A stretch of DNA of 64,000 nucleotides, taken from NCBI RefSeq assembly GCF_014656295.1, contig NZ_BNCD01000014.1:124001-188000 (forward strand), given 5' to 3'. The notes under the pieces were generated by a model. The model was not told the origin of the DNA, did not search any database, and was given only the letters and a program-made list of their open reading frames with translations. The first letter of the stretch is position 1. The number at the start of each line of letters is the position of its first letter. Source of the DNA: Streptomyces sulfonofaciens (GTDB taxonomy: Bacteria > Actinomycetota > Actinomycetes > Streptomycetales > Streptomycetaceae). The position numbers and the translations under genes are program-made. Shown in pieces: positions 51,106 through 59,161 of this stretch.

Positions 51106-52220
51106 GCCGCCTCCGCCCAGGGCAGCAGCGAGACGTGCACGGCGTCTTCGCCGCTCTCGCCGCCGACGGTGCGGATGGCGCGGTCGGTGTCCTTCAGGCC
51201 GAAGGTGTGGGTGCCCAGCTTCTCCAGCGGGAAGCGCCCGGAGGCGAGCTGTTGAAGGGCCAGTTCGCAGGACCGGTAGCTGTGCCCGCGCGCGCTCCTG
51301 AGGGCGATGGACTTCTCGGTGAGCTTCTTCAGCGGGAAGTCCGGGAAGGCAGCCACCTCGCCCTGCACCACCATGGTGCCCTCCCTGCGCTTGAGCGCGT
51401 CCACGCCGAGCAGTACCGGTGCGGTGCCCGCGCCCGCGGTGCAGTCCAGGACCACGTCGACCCCGCGGCCGCCGGTGATCTCCCGGATCCGGCCCAGGGC
51501 GTCCTCCGTGCGGACGTCGACGACATGGTCGGCGCCCAACTCCCGGGCCAGTGCCAGACGGGCGGCATCCCGTGTGGTGCCTGTGACGATGATGCAGGCC
51601 GCCCCGGCCTGCTTGCAGGCCACCACCTGGGACAGGCCCTGCTGGCCCGGGCCCTGGATCAGCACCGTCGAGGCATAGCCGACACCCGCGGTGACCAGTG
51701 CCCACTCGATGCCGTTCGACAGCGGTGTGACGAGACCGGCCAGCTCGGCCGAGACGCCGTCGGGCACCTTGTGGGTCACCGAGTTCCAGGGCAGGTAGAG
51801 GTACTGCGCGAAACCGCCCCACAGGTGGTACGGGTTCTCGGCGGACGTGTAGCCGTAGCGGCGTGCGTCCGGGTTGGTGCGCCAGTCGGTCGCCTCGCAG
51901 TGGCGGTACTCCCCGCGGTGGCACCATTCGCAGCGGAAGCAGCCCACGTAGTGCTCGACGAAGATGCGGTCGCCCTCCGCGAGGCCCTTGCGCTCCGTGA
52001 AGGTGCGGCCCGCCCGGGCGATCACACCGACGTTCTCATGGCCCATGATCACCGGAGCCTCGAACGGCGGCTTGCCGTACATCTTGACGTCGGTGCCGCA
52101 GATCCCCGCCACCTCGACCTTGAGCAGGGCTCCGTCGTCGGGTATGTCCGGCATGGGGAACTCGCGCAGCTCCGTCGTGCCCGGCGCCGTCCTGACCGCC
52201 GCCAGCACCCGCTCAGCCAT
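51102..52220 (-). CDS. Zinc-type alcohol/dihydrodiol dehydrogenase
   Basis: A 372-residue medium-chain dehydrogenase. Catalytic-zinc elements: GICGTDVKMYG and MGHENVG; structural-zinc loop CFRCEWCHRGEYRHC with four Cys; nucleotide motif LIQGPGQQGLSQVVACKQAG, an unusual GPGQQGL. GAGGAG five bases before the ATG. First gene of the operon with LigK, LigJ and a decarboxylase-like protein, and divergent from a second decarboxylase-like gene, with the shared 21-bp operator in between. It may oxidise a hydroxylated intermediate (for example a semialdehyde hemiacetal or cis-diol), but the step is not determined. Confidence 0.87.
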   Translation of the reverse strand: MAERVLAAVRTAPGTTELREFPMPDIPDDGALLKVEVAGICGTDVKMYGKPPFEAPVIMGHENVGVIARAGRTFTERKGLAEGDRIFVEHYVGCFRCEWCHRGEYRHCEATDWRTNPDARRYGYTSAENPYHLWGGFAQYLYLPWNSVTHKVPDGVSAELAGLVTPLSNGIEWALVTAGVGYASTVLIQGPGQQGLSQVVACKQAGAACIIVTGTTRDAARLALARELGADHVVDVRTEDALGRIREITGGRGVDVVLDCTAGAGTAPVLLGVDALKRREGTMVVQGEVAAFPDFPLKKLTEKSIALRSARGHSYRSCELALQQLASGRFPLEKLGTHTFGLKDTDRAIRTVGGESGEDAVHVSLLPWAEAA

Positions 52221-52263
52221 GACTTCTCCTCACTTCGGCGCTGTCTGCGAGGCACCATACTCT

Positions 52264-52284
52264 ATGGCCTTATGGACTGACCAT
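52264..52284 (-). promoter_or_regulatory. Copy A of the 21-bp catabolic operator
   Basis: On the minus strand the left half is ATGGTCAGTCC and the right half ATAAGGCCAT. The invariant G4, T5, G8, C10, C11, T13, A15 and C18 of the five-site set are all present. It lies 44 bp before the ADH start and 139 bp before the divergent decarboxylase-like gene. Confidence 0.75.
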
Positions 52285-52422
52285 GCTACCTTTCCGGTTG
52301 TCAGAGGTCCTTCCGCGGCCACCGCCGGGCAACCGCCGCACCCGTCCCGCACGGTCGCGCCCAGGGCCCGCGCCACAGGCGCGAAAGAGCCGACAGAGCC
52401 ACCAGGGAGACGGGCACACGCC

Positions 52423-53388
52423 ATGGCAGAACCGCACCCGACGTCCGTACCCGAGCTCACTACCGTGACCCGTACCCAGGGCAACAACGAGGCACTGAAG
52501 GACGGGACGGTCACCCCGGGCACCTTCCGGTTCGCCTTCGAGGAAGTGCCCGTGCTGGTGCACGCCTTCAGGCGGATGGTGCGTGAGCTGGCGTACGACA
52601 TCAGCGAGATGGCGCTGACCACCTACCTCGTGGCGAAGGAACACGGCGCCCCGTTCACCGCGGTGCCGGTCTTCCCCGTGCGCGGCTTCCACCACGGCGC
52701 GATCCGCTACGACCCGGCCTCGGGGATCAGGGGTCCGAAGGACCTGGAGGGCCGCAAGGTCGGGGTGAGCCGCGGGTACACGGTCACCACCGGCGTCTGG
52801 GCGCGTACGGTGCTCCAGGAGGAGTACGGCGTCGACCTCGGCCGGATCACCTGGGTGCTCTCCGGCGACGAGCACGTCACCGCCTACCGCCCGCCCGCCA
52901 ACGTCGAATCCGTCGCCCCGGGCAGCACCCTGGAGGAACTGGTGGCCGGCGGTGAGCTGGCCGCGGTCATCGGGGCCGGCTACGACACCCCCGACCTCGC
53001 CCCCCTGATCCCCGACCCGCAGGAGGCCGGCCTCAGGACGCTGCGGGAGCGAGGCGTCTATCCCATCAACCACCTCGTGGTGGTCAGGGACGAGTTGCTG
53101 AAGGAGCACCCTGCTCTGGGCGCGGACGCCTTCGACGCCTTCGCCCGGGCCAAGCGCCACTACGTCGAGCGGCTGCGCGCCGGAGAGATCGCGGAGCCGT
53201 CCCCCGTGGACCGGATGTACCTGCGCGTCATGGAGCTGACCGGCGAGGATCCGCTGCCGTACGGCATCGAGCCGAACCTGCCGACACTGCGGACGCTGCT
53301 GCGCAACGCCGCGGACCAGCGCATCCTGAGCGGAACCCGCCCCCTGGAGGAGCTGTTCGCACAGGGCACCCACGATCTGACGGCGTGA
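52423..53388 (+). CDS. 4,5-dihydroxyphthalate decarboxylase-like protein (copy 2)
   Basis: A 321-residue relative of the protein at 48.3-49.3 kb. Shared features: YDISEMALTTYLVAKEHGAPFTAVPVFPVRGFHHGAIRYD, PKDLEGRKVGVSRGYTVTTGVWARTVLQEEYGV and YPINHLVVVRDELLKEHP. The opening strand is altered (TVTRTQGNNEALKDGTVTP rather than ACGDYDRTRALEEG), so the two copies probably differ in substrate. No export signal and no ABC partner. It shares the operator region with the divergent ADH operon and is followed 21 bp later by rpiB. Decarboxylase activity is inferred; a binding-protein role cannot be excluded. Confidence 0.77.
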   Translation: MAEPHPTSVPELTTVTRTQGNNEALKDGTVTPGTFRFAFEEVPVLVHAFRRMVRELAYDISEMALTTYLVAKEHGAPFTAVPVFPVRGFHHGAIRYDPASGIRGPKDLEGRKVGVSRGYTVTTGVWARTVLQEEYGVDLGRITWVLSGDEHVTAYRPPANVESVAPGSTLEELVAGGELAAVIGAGYDTPDLAPLIPDPQEAGLRTLRERGVYPINHLVVVRDELLKEHPALGADAFDAFARAKRHYVERLRAGEIAEPSPVDRMYLRVMELTGEDPLPYGIEPNLPTLRTLLRNAADQRILSGTRPLEELFAQGTHDLTA

Positions 53389-53409
53389 CGGACCGACCCA
53401 GGAGGCACC

Positions 53410-53865
53410 ATGCGCATCGCGCTCGCCGGCGACCACAACGGCATCGCCCTCAAGGCCCGACTGGCCGCGTGGCTCACGGAGCACGGCCATCGCGTGGCGG
53501 ACCTCGGCGCCCCCGAGGGCGCCGGAACGGTGGACTATCCGCCGCTGTGCGAGGCCGTCTGCCGGCAGGTGGTCGACGGAGCGGCGGACCGCGGGATCGT
53601 GCTCGGCGGCAGCGGCCTGGGCGAGACGATCGCCTGCAACAAGATCCGCGGCATCCGCGCGGGCCTCTGCCACGACCTGTGGAGCACCCGTATCTCGCGC
53701 GGCAACAACGACTCCAACGTCCTCGTCCTCGCCGCGAAGGTGCTCGCACCGGACACCGCGGAGCAGATCGTGGCGACCTGGCTCGAAACCCCGTTCAAGG
53801 GCGGTGTGCACGAGCGCCGCCTCGCGCAGATCGCCGAGTTGGAACACCGCGCGGGGCCTCGGTGA
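53410..53865 (+). CDS. rpiB: RpiB/LacAB family sugar-phosphate isomerase
   Basis: A 151-residue isomerase, the normal length. IALAGDHNGIALK (Asp8, His9) starts the fold. The active-site loop GGSGLGETIACNKIRGIRAGL has Glu72 and no Cys, as in the mycobacterial ribose-5-phosphate isomerase type that uses Glu as base. NNDSNVLVLAAKVLAP carries the conserved Asn pair. It normally interconverts ribose-5-phosphate and ribulose-5-phosphate. GGAGG precedes the ATG. Its place after a decarboxylase-like gene, within an aromatic-catabolism-like locus, suggests a changed, non-pentose substrate. That is inference. Convergent with the alpha/beta hydrolase gene, 16 bp apart. Confidence 0.88.
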   Translation: MRIALAGDHNGIALKARLAAWLTEHGHRVADLGAPEGAGTVDYPPLCEAVCRQVVDGAADRGIVLGGSGLGETIACNKIRGIRAGLCHDLWSTRISRGNNDSNVLVLAAKVLAPDTAEQIVATWLETPFKGGVHERRLAQIAELEHRAGPR

Positions 53866-53881
53866 GACCCCGCGCCGGCGG

Positions 53882-54745
53882 TCAGCCAGCAGCCGCGGAC
53901 ACCCCGCCGAGGAAGTCGAGGATCCGCGCCGGTGCCGTGAGCTCCGTCTGCTCCGCCACCGGAACGTCCCAGTACCGCGCCCCCTGCAGGCACTCCTGGA
54001 GGTAGCGCGCGGCGGAGGTGGCGTGGGAGTCGTCCTGGCCCGGCACGATCAGGGCGGGCACGTCGAGGCCGAGCAGGTCCTCCGGCTCGGGCCCCGGCAC
54101 GGTGTCGCGGTCGAAGAGCAGCCGCACCATGCCGGACACCGCCGTGCGGTAGCGCTCGGGATCGCAGTCGGCGTAGCGCGCGGCGAAACCGGCGTCGCGC
54201 CGGATCACGTTGACCCAGGGCCCCACCCTCGGATCCGCGGTGAAACCGGCGTCGGTGCTCCTGGCCAGCGCCACCACCCGGTCGAGTCCTTCCGTGTCGG
54301 CGTACGCGAGGTGGCGCACGAAGCGGGCGTGCTGCTTCATCCGGTACCTGGCGCCGCCGGCGGGGGAGTAGAGCACCATGCTCAGGACCCGTTCCGGGTG
54401 GGCCACCGCCACCGCAGCGACGGTGGAGCAGCCCACGCAGCCGCCCATCAGATGGGCCCGCTCGACACCGAGTGCGTCCAGCAGCCCCACGCCCTGCCTG
54501 ACGTAGTCGGCCCAGGAGATCCGCTCCAGCCGGCCACCGGATCCACCCGACTCGCGCCGGTCGAAGGTGATGCAGGTGTAATGGCGGGTGAGGTGGTCGA
54601 GCAGTCGCAACCGCCGGTAGACGCCGACGGACCGCCACCCTTCGAGGCTGGCGTCGAAGCCGCCCGGTGAGAACATCAGCAGCGGCGGCCCCGAGCCCGC
54701 CACCTCGTATCGGGTCACGAGCCCGTCGACGACGGCGGTGGGCAT
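53882..54745 (-). CDS. Alpha/beta hydrolase with cysteine in the nucleophile elbow
   Basis: A 287-residue alpha/beta hydrolase. FSPGGFDASLEGW is the oxyanion region, TFDRRESGGSGG follows strand 4, and the elbow is HLMGGCVGCST: GxCxG with Cys103 where esterases have Ser, as in dienelactone hydrolases and some C-C hydrolases. LIVPGQDDSHAT supplies the Asp and possibly the His region. GGAG seven bases before ATG 54745. It is the last gene of the ferredoxin-Rieske-unknown-PanB-like operon, 105 bp after the PanB-like gene. It may open a lactone or cleave a ring-fission product. Substrate unknown. Confidence 0.82.
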   Translation of the reverse strand: MPTAVVDGLVTRYEVAGSGPPLLMFSPGGFDASLEGWRSVGVYRRLRLLDHLTRHYTCITFDRRESGGSGGRLERISWADYVRQGVGLLDALGVERAHLMGGCVGCSTVAAVAVAHPERVLSMVLYSPAGGARYRMKQHARFVRHLAYADTEGLDRVVALARSTDAGFTADPRVGPWVNVIRRDAGFAARYADCDPERYRTAVSGMVRLLFDRDTVPGPEPEDLLGLDVPALIVPGQDDSHATSAARYLQECLQGARYWDVPVAEQTELTAPARILDFLGGVSAAAG

Positions 54746-54850
54746 GCGCTGCTCCTCTCCTCGGTTCTCCTCGGGTGGTGTGCGGGCGGTGTGGCGCCGG
54801 CCTGCCGGCCGGCGCCACGGCACGCTTGTGTGCGGGCGGGGCCCGCGGCC

Positions 54851-55690
54851 TCAGCCGGCGTCGTCCGGTGGCACCGGAACGCCGCCGGCGACCTGCCGTC
54901 CCGCCCGGACGTCCCCGGCGTAGGCGCTGATCGCGTCGAGCGTGGTCCGCGCGACGTTGGCGTAGGTGTCCGGCGGGCTGTCGATCGCCGAGGCCGCGTA
55001 CCCGATGGCCGCATGGGCCATCCGCATCCGCCCGTCCAGCCAGGGGCCGCCGCCGAAGCCGCCGACGACCGGCACGGAGACGGCCCGGGCGACGGCGGCA
55101 CCCACGACGGGGCCCGAGTTGGTGAAGTTCAGCAGCACCGCGCCGGCGTCCTCCAGCCGCTTGGCCTCCGCGATCAGCGCGTCCCGCATCTCCACCGGCA
55201 CCTGGTCCGCGGCCGAGGGCACGGCGCTGTACTCCACGCCGTACCGCAGCGCGGTCTGCGGGGTGATACCGAACTGTGCGAACACCGGGATGCCGGCGCG
55301 GGTGATGGCCTCGACGGCCTCCGGGAAGTCGGGAGCCGCGTCGACCTTGACCATGTCGACGCCGGCCTCCTTGACGAACCGGATGGCCGCGCGCACGGCA
55401 CTGCCTGTGCCCTCCTGGAGCGGGCCGAACGGGAAGTCGGCGCTGAGCAGCGCCCTGCGCACCCCGCGCCTCACCCCCTGGGTAACCGTGATCATCTGAT
55501 CCATCGTCACCTCGAAGGGGTTGGAGTGCCCCCACAGGTTCACGCCGACCGTGTCACCGACCGAGACGATGTCCACCCCGGCACGGTCCACGATGCGGGC
55601 GATCTGGTAGTCCCAGGCCACCACGCCGACGATCTTCTCGCCGTCGTCCTTCATCCGCTGCAGGCCGCGGACACTGACCTTGTCGGACAT
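54851..55690 (-). CDS. PanB-like / PEP-mutase-superfamily TIM-barrel protein
   Basis: A 279-residue protein resembling 3-methyl-2-oxobutanoate hydroxymethyltransferase (PanB). VAWDYQIARIVDRAGVDIVSVGDTVGVNLWG parallels the PanB start, with Asp46; ADFPFG supplies Asp85 and DMVKVDAAPDF Lys115, the usual metal and substrate residues. The PanB catalytic Glu (near 181 in E. coli) falls at LLNFTN, apparently Asn188, so classic ketopantoate synthesis is unlikely. A retro-aldol or C-C lyase role on an alpha-keto acid would fit fold and locus. GGGAG precedes the ATG. It follows the 172-residue unknown by 17 bp. Confidence 0.78.
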   Translation of the reverse strand: MSDKVSVRGLQRMKDDGEKIVGVVAWDYQIARIVDRAGVDIVSVGDTVGVNLWGHSNPFEVTMDQMITVTQGVRRGVRRALLSADFPFGPLQEGTGSAVRAAIRFVKEAGVDMVKVDAAPDFPEAVEAITRAGIPVFAQFGITPQTALRYGVEYSAVPSAADQVPVEMRDALIAEAKRLEDAGAVLLNFTNSGPVVGAAVARAVSVPVVGGFGGGPWLDGRMRMAHAAIGYAASAIDSPPDTYANVARTTLDAISAYAGDVRAGRQVAGGVPVPPDDAG

Positions 55691-55707
55691 TGCGGTTCTC
55701 CCTCGTG

Positions 55708-56226
55708 CTAGACCCTGAGCGCCGTGAGCAGCTCGGTCACGTCGCTCTCGTCCGCGGACAGCAGCAGTACCCGGGCGTAGGGGCGCAGTGCCGCGACCGC
55801 GTCGTCGGCCTCGAAGTCCTCGCCGAGCACCACGCCCGCGGTGGTGATGCCCCCCGCGCCGCACAGCCTTCCGACGGCGGCCGCGTAGTGCGCCCCGGTG
55901 TCCTCGGTCGCCAGGACGACGACCACGTCCGTGCCGGTCAGCACCTCGCCGAGCAGGGCGGGGGTGGCGTCCAGCCGGTGCAGCACGATCTGCTCGGGCA
56001 GCGGGCCGATGTCCGAGGCCGCCTGGCAGGTGTAGAAGGCGGCCTTCGCCCACGGCCGGTCCGCGACGCGCCGCGCGATCGCCGTGGCGCGGTCGTCCAG
56101 GGCGATCACACGGGCGTTGCGGGCCGGCCGGATGGGCGCGTCGATGCGGAACCGGGACTCGCCGGGCGCCGTCGCGCGGGCACACTCGCTGGGGTACGCG
56201 GACGGGCGCGTGTCGGTCCCCGGCAT
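55708..56226 (-). CDS. Unknown 172-residue protein, operon partner of the PanB-like enzyme
   Basis: I do not recognise this protein. After about 28 disordered residues it has an alternating pattern of strands and helices: NARVIALDDRATAIARRVAD, TDVVVVLATEDTG, GITTAGVVLGEDFEADDAV and YARVLLLSADESDVTELLTAL. That looks like a small Rossmann-like domain, but no glycine-rich dinucleotide motif or catalytic set is clear. One Cys (YTCQ) and one LCGAGG stand out. The start lies one base after the Rieske gene stop, so the two are translationally linked. Co-location suggests a partner subunit of the PanB-like protein or the oxygenase. Confidence 0.7.
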   Translation of the reverse strand: MPGTDTRPSAYPSECARATAPGESRFRIDAPIRPARNARVIALDDRATAIARRVADRPWAKAAFYTCQAASDIGPLPEQIVLHRLDATPALLGEVLTGTDVVVVLATEDTGAHYAAAVGRLCGAGGITTAGVVLGEDFEADDAVAALRPYARVLLLSADESDVTELLTALRV

Positions 56227-56227
56227 G

Positions 56228-57514
56228 TCAGACCGAGGACTGCGGGACGCCGGGCATGACCGTGACCGCGTCACGGCAGGAGTCGAGGAACGACTCGGCC
56301 TGCGGCAGCACCACCGCCGCCGAGCGCACCCGGTGGTGGGCGGGGTCCACACCGGGTGGCGTGACACCCTCGTCCCGCAGTGCGAGGGCCGCCTTGCGCA
56401 GCTTCTGGCGGGCCTTGATGATCCCGCTGTCTGCGGGCACCAGGCGCTCCTTGGAGCGGTCCACGATCGGCCCCATGCTCTCCTGGAGCGAGGCGTCCTG
56501 CATGGCGATGCCGGCCACACCGGAGTACGTCTCGCCGCGCTTCTGCGCCTCGCGGTCGATCAGGTAGTCGTTGTCCATGTTGGCCGCCGGCCGGTAGGTG
56601 CCCGGGATGTTCCTGCTGTGCACACCGTGGCCGTCGATCATGGCCTGCCGCTCGGTGTCGGTGAGCGCGCGCACGGGGTGGTAGTCGAAGGAGTACGTCC
56701 AGCAGTTCTCGTCGTCGATCGGCACCCAGAAGTGGCCGTGCACCGGGTGGTCGCCGCGCGGCGGCACCATCGTGAAGGCGGGCATCACCCAGGGGGTGAT
56801 GCGCCAGTAGTAGCTGCCCTCCTCGGCGTTGCGGCGGGCGCCCACGAAGAGCCCGCCCTCGCTGTCGGCGACCTCGAAGAACGGCTTGGTGTCCTTCATG
56901 TTGTACTCGTTGCCCTTGGCGCCCTTGAAGAGCGGGTCGGTCTTCAGGCCGCCGGAGTGCAGGAAGGTGACGTGGCTGGAGTCGATGCCGCCCTCGAAAG
57001 CCTGCAGCCAGTTGCACTGCTGCCAGCGCTTGGAGGTGTAGGTCTGCTCCGGCGGTACCTGTGCGAACTCGAACTCCGGCAGGCCGGGCTGCTTCGCCGG
57101 GTCGCCCATGTACGTCCACAGCAGGTCGCCGACCTTGACGAGCGGGTAGGACGTCAGCTTCACGTTCTGGCAGAAGCTGCTGTTGTCGGCCTCCGAGGGC
57201 ACCTCGATGCACTGGCCGGTGTAGTCGTACTTCCAGCCGTGGTAGGGGCAGCGCAGCCCCGCGCTCTCGTTGCGGCCGAACCACAGCGAGGCACCGCGGT
57301 GTGCGCAGAACTCGTCGACCAGGCCGTACCGCCCCTCGCTGTCCCGGAAGGCGATCATGCGCTCGGACAGCAGCTTCACCCGCACCGGCGGGGCGTCGTT
57401 CTCGGGGAGCTCCTCGGCGAGCAGGGCCGGTATCCAGTACTGCCGGAACAAGTCGCCCATCGGCGTACCGGGACCGGTCTGCGTCAGAAGCTCGTTGATG
57501 TCTTTTCTCAGCAC
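56228..57514 (-). CDS. Rieske non-heme iron oxygenase, phthalate 4,5-dioxygenase-like
   Basis: A 428-residue oxygenase alpha subunit. GPGTPMGDLFRQYWIPALLAEELPENDAPPVRV is the phthalate-dioxygenase-type start. The Rieske cluster is Cys70-x-His72 and Cys89-x2-His92 (EFCAHRGASLWFGRN...RCPYHGWKYD), and the mononuclear iron site is in GGIDSSHVTFLH with Asp178, His181 and His186. Full family length. A GTG start with AAAGGG upstream. It follows ferredoxin by 90 bp; the operator at 58001 controls the operon. Expected to hydroxylate an aromatic or heteroaromatic acid; related enzymes also demethylate. Actual substrate unknown. Confidence 0.92.
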   Translation of the reverse strand: MLRKDINELLTQTGPGTPMGDLFRQYWIPALLAEELPENDAPPVRVKLLSERMIAFRDSEGRYGLVDEFCAHRGASLWFGRNESAGLRCPYHGWKYDYTGQCIEVPSEADNSSFCQNVKLTSYPLVKVGDLLWTYMGDPAKQPGLPEFEFAQVPPEQTYTSKRWQQCNWLQAFEGGIDSSHVTFLHSGGLKTDPLFKGAKGNEYNMKDTKPFFEVADSEGGLFVGARRNAEEGSYYWRITPWVMPAFTMVPPRGDHPVHGHFWVPIDDENCWTYSFDYHPVRALTDTERQAMIDGHGVHSRNIPGTYRPAANMDNDYLIDREAQKRGETYSGVAGIAMQDASLQESMGPIVDRSKERLVPADSGIIKARQKLRKAALALRDEGVTPPGVDPAHHRVRSAAVVLPQAESFLDSCRDAVTVMPGVPQSSV

Positions 57515-57604
57515 GGCCGTTTCCCTTTCACATGATGGCCCGTCACCACGGCGGCCGGACGCGCCGGCACGGGTCGGCGCCGGGCGCGACCCGCGGCACG
57601 GCGG

Positions 57605-57937
57605 TCAGGGCTGCTCGGGAGGTATCTCGACGGTCAGGCCCTGAAGTGCCTCGGTGACCCGGATCTGGCAGGCGAGCCGGCTGGTGCCGCGCCGCTCGGA
57701 GACCGCCATGTCGAGCAGGTCCTCCTCCATGTCGCCCGGCGGACCGACAAGCGGTGCGAACTCCTCGCCCACCCAGACGTGGCAGGTCGCACAGGAGCAG
57801 TTGCCACCGCATTCCGCGACGATTCCGGGAACGCCGTTCTTGACCGCGGCCGACATGACCGACTCGCCGTCCGTCGCGTCCACGGTGTAGGCGCGCCCGG
57901 CGCTGCCGATGAAGGTCACTTTGGACAAGATCCTCAT
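57605..57937 (-). CDS. 2Fe-2S ferredoxin (adrenodoxin type)
   Basis: A 110-residue ferredoxin of the adrenodoxin/putidaredoxin type. The cluster ligands are Cys43, Cys49, Cys52 and Cys90 (ECGGNCSCATCHVW ... RLACQI), the normal C-x5-C-x2-C-x36/37-C pattern, with an extra Cys47. It should pass electrons from the FAD reductase at 62.4-63.6 kb to the Rieske oxygenase. ATG start; it heads the operon and has the 21-bp operator 64 bp upstream. The electron chain is inferred from the set of three components and the shared operator. Confidence 0.94.
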   Translation of the reverse strand: MRILSKVTFIGSAGRAYTVDATDGESVMSAAVKNGVPGIVAECGGNCSCATCHVWVGEEFAPLVGPPGDMEEDLLDMAVSERRGTSRLACQIRVTEALQGLTVEIPPEQP

Positions 57938-58000
57938 GTCCTCTCACGGTTGGGACGGTCCCCGGAGCAGCGAACAGGCCGCTCTCCTGAGCGACGTCCG

Positions 58001-58021
58001 TTGGTATGTCCATTAGACCAG
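58001..58021 (-). promoter_or_regulatory. Copy B of the 21-bp catabolic operator
   Basis: On the plus strand the right part reads TGTCCATTAGACCAG, preceded by TTGGTA. It is 64 bp upstream of the ferredoxin ATG and 139 bp before the phosphoglycerate mutase ATG, so both divergent genes could be affected. Confidence 0.78.
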
Positions 58022-58159
58022 AACCTCTCGCGGCCGCACAAGCATCCGCTCGTCCCCAGGCCCGCCGCCGGCCCTCAGCGTCATCGCTGACCTGCGGTTA
58101 CGTATCCCCGGGCAGCCCCGGGACGCCCGGCCGCCACCCGCGTGGGCCAGGATGCGGCC

Positions 58160-58933
58160 ATGAAGACGCTGATCCTCCTCCGCCACGGGGAGAGCGAGTG
58201 GAACTCCCGGAACCTCTTCGCCGGCTGGGTCGATGTCGCCCTGACCCGCACGGGCGAGGAGCAGGCACGCCACGCGGGCCGGCTGCTGCGCACCGCCGGC
58301 CTCCTCCCGGACGCGGTGCACACCTCCGTGCTGGGTCGCGCGGTGCACACCGCGACCCTCGTCCTGCGGGCCGCACGGCACGAGGGCGTCCCTCTCACCC
58401 GGCACTGGCGGTTGAACGAACGCCACTACGGCGCGCTCCAGGGCCAGGACCGTGCGGCGGTGCTGGCGCGTTACGGGGAGGAGCGGTTCCTGCTGTGGCG
58501 GCGGTCCTACGACGGAACCCCGCCGCCCGTCGACCCCGATGCGCAACGCGCCCTGGCCGACGACCCCCGGTATGCCGAACTGGCCGGCAGGCTGCCGCGC
58601 GCCGAGTCCCTGGCCGACGTCACCGCCCGGCTGCTGCCCTGCTGGGACACCGTCCTCGCGCCCGAGCTGCATGCCGGACGGCGGTTGCTGGTGGTGGCGC
58701 ACGGCAACTCGCTGCGCGCGCTCGTCGCCCGTCTCGACGGCCTCGACCGTGCCGGGATCGCGGCGCTCAACATCCCCACCGGCATGCCGCTGCGCTACGA
58801 CCTCGACGACGACCTGGTGCCGGTCCGGCGCGGCGGCCGCTACCTGGAGCCGGAGGCTGCCGCCCGGCGCGCCGCCGCCGTGGCCGAGGAGGGGCGCGGG
58901 CGGCGGGAGGGGGCGGCGCCGGGGCGGGCCTGA
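58160..58933 (+). CDS. 2,3-bisphosphoglycerate-dependent phosphoglycerate mutase family protein
   Basis: A 257-residue histidine-phosphatase-superfamily mutase. LLRHGESEWN holds the phosphohistidine His; LFAGWVDVALTRTGEEQA, LNERHYGALQG (substrate loop) and LVVAHGNSLRALV (second His) are all typical of GpmA. The length matches dPGM. The Arg-rich C-terminal end is divergent. In glycolysis it interconverts 3- and 2-phosphoglycerate; most Streptomyces have a housekeeping copy elsewhere, so this may be a second paralogue recruited by the locus. AGGA lies eight bases before the ATG. A 21-bp operator sits 139 bp upstream. Confidence 0.9.
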   Translation: MKTLILLRHGESEWNSRNLFAGWVDVALTRTGEEQARHAGRLLRTAGLLPDAVHTSVLGRAVHTATLVLRAARHEGVPLTRHWRLNERHYGALQGQDRAAVLARYGEERFLLWRRSYDGTPPPVDPDAQRALADDPRYAELAGRLPRAESLADVTARLLPCWDTVLAPELHAGRRLLVVAHGNSLRALVARLDGLDRAGIAALNIPTGMPLRYDLDDDLVPVRRGGRYLEPEAAARRAAAVAEEGRGRREGAAPGRA

Positions 58934-58983
58934 AGCCGGTCGCGCGGTTGGCCGGGAGGGTCGTGGACCTGCCGCACGCGCCG

Positions 58984-59014
58984 TTGACAGGGGGAAATCC
59001 ATGGACTTAGGGTC
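58984..59014 (+). promoter_or_regulatory. Predicted promoter of the bicupin gene
   Basis: TTGACA (58984-58989) and TAGGGT (59009-59014) are 19 bp apart, a fair SigA-type promoter. The 21-bp operator copy at 59001-59021 overlaps the -10 element, so a bound repressor would block RNA polymerase. Confidence 0.55.
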
Positions 59015-59021
59015 CTACCAA
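59001..59021 (-). promoter_or_regulatory. Copy E of the 21-bp catabolic operator
   Basis: On the plus strand this starts ATGGACTTAGGG and ends TCCTACCAA; in this orientation 15 of 21 positions match copy A. It overlaps the predicted -10 element and lies 141 bp before the bicupin ATG. Confidence 0.7.
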
Positions 59022-59161
59022 TGTGCCGCCGCGGTCCTCCCGTCCGACCCGCTCGTCACCCCCGGCCCCACCGTCTCGTGCGGGCTTTCGCGGAGGGACC
59101 GGCCCGCGGCCGTGCCGGCCTCTCGGGGCCGAAGCCAAGTCCGATCAGGAAGGGCCGCTGC

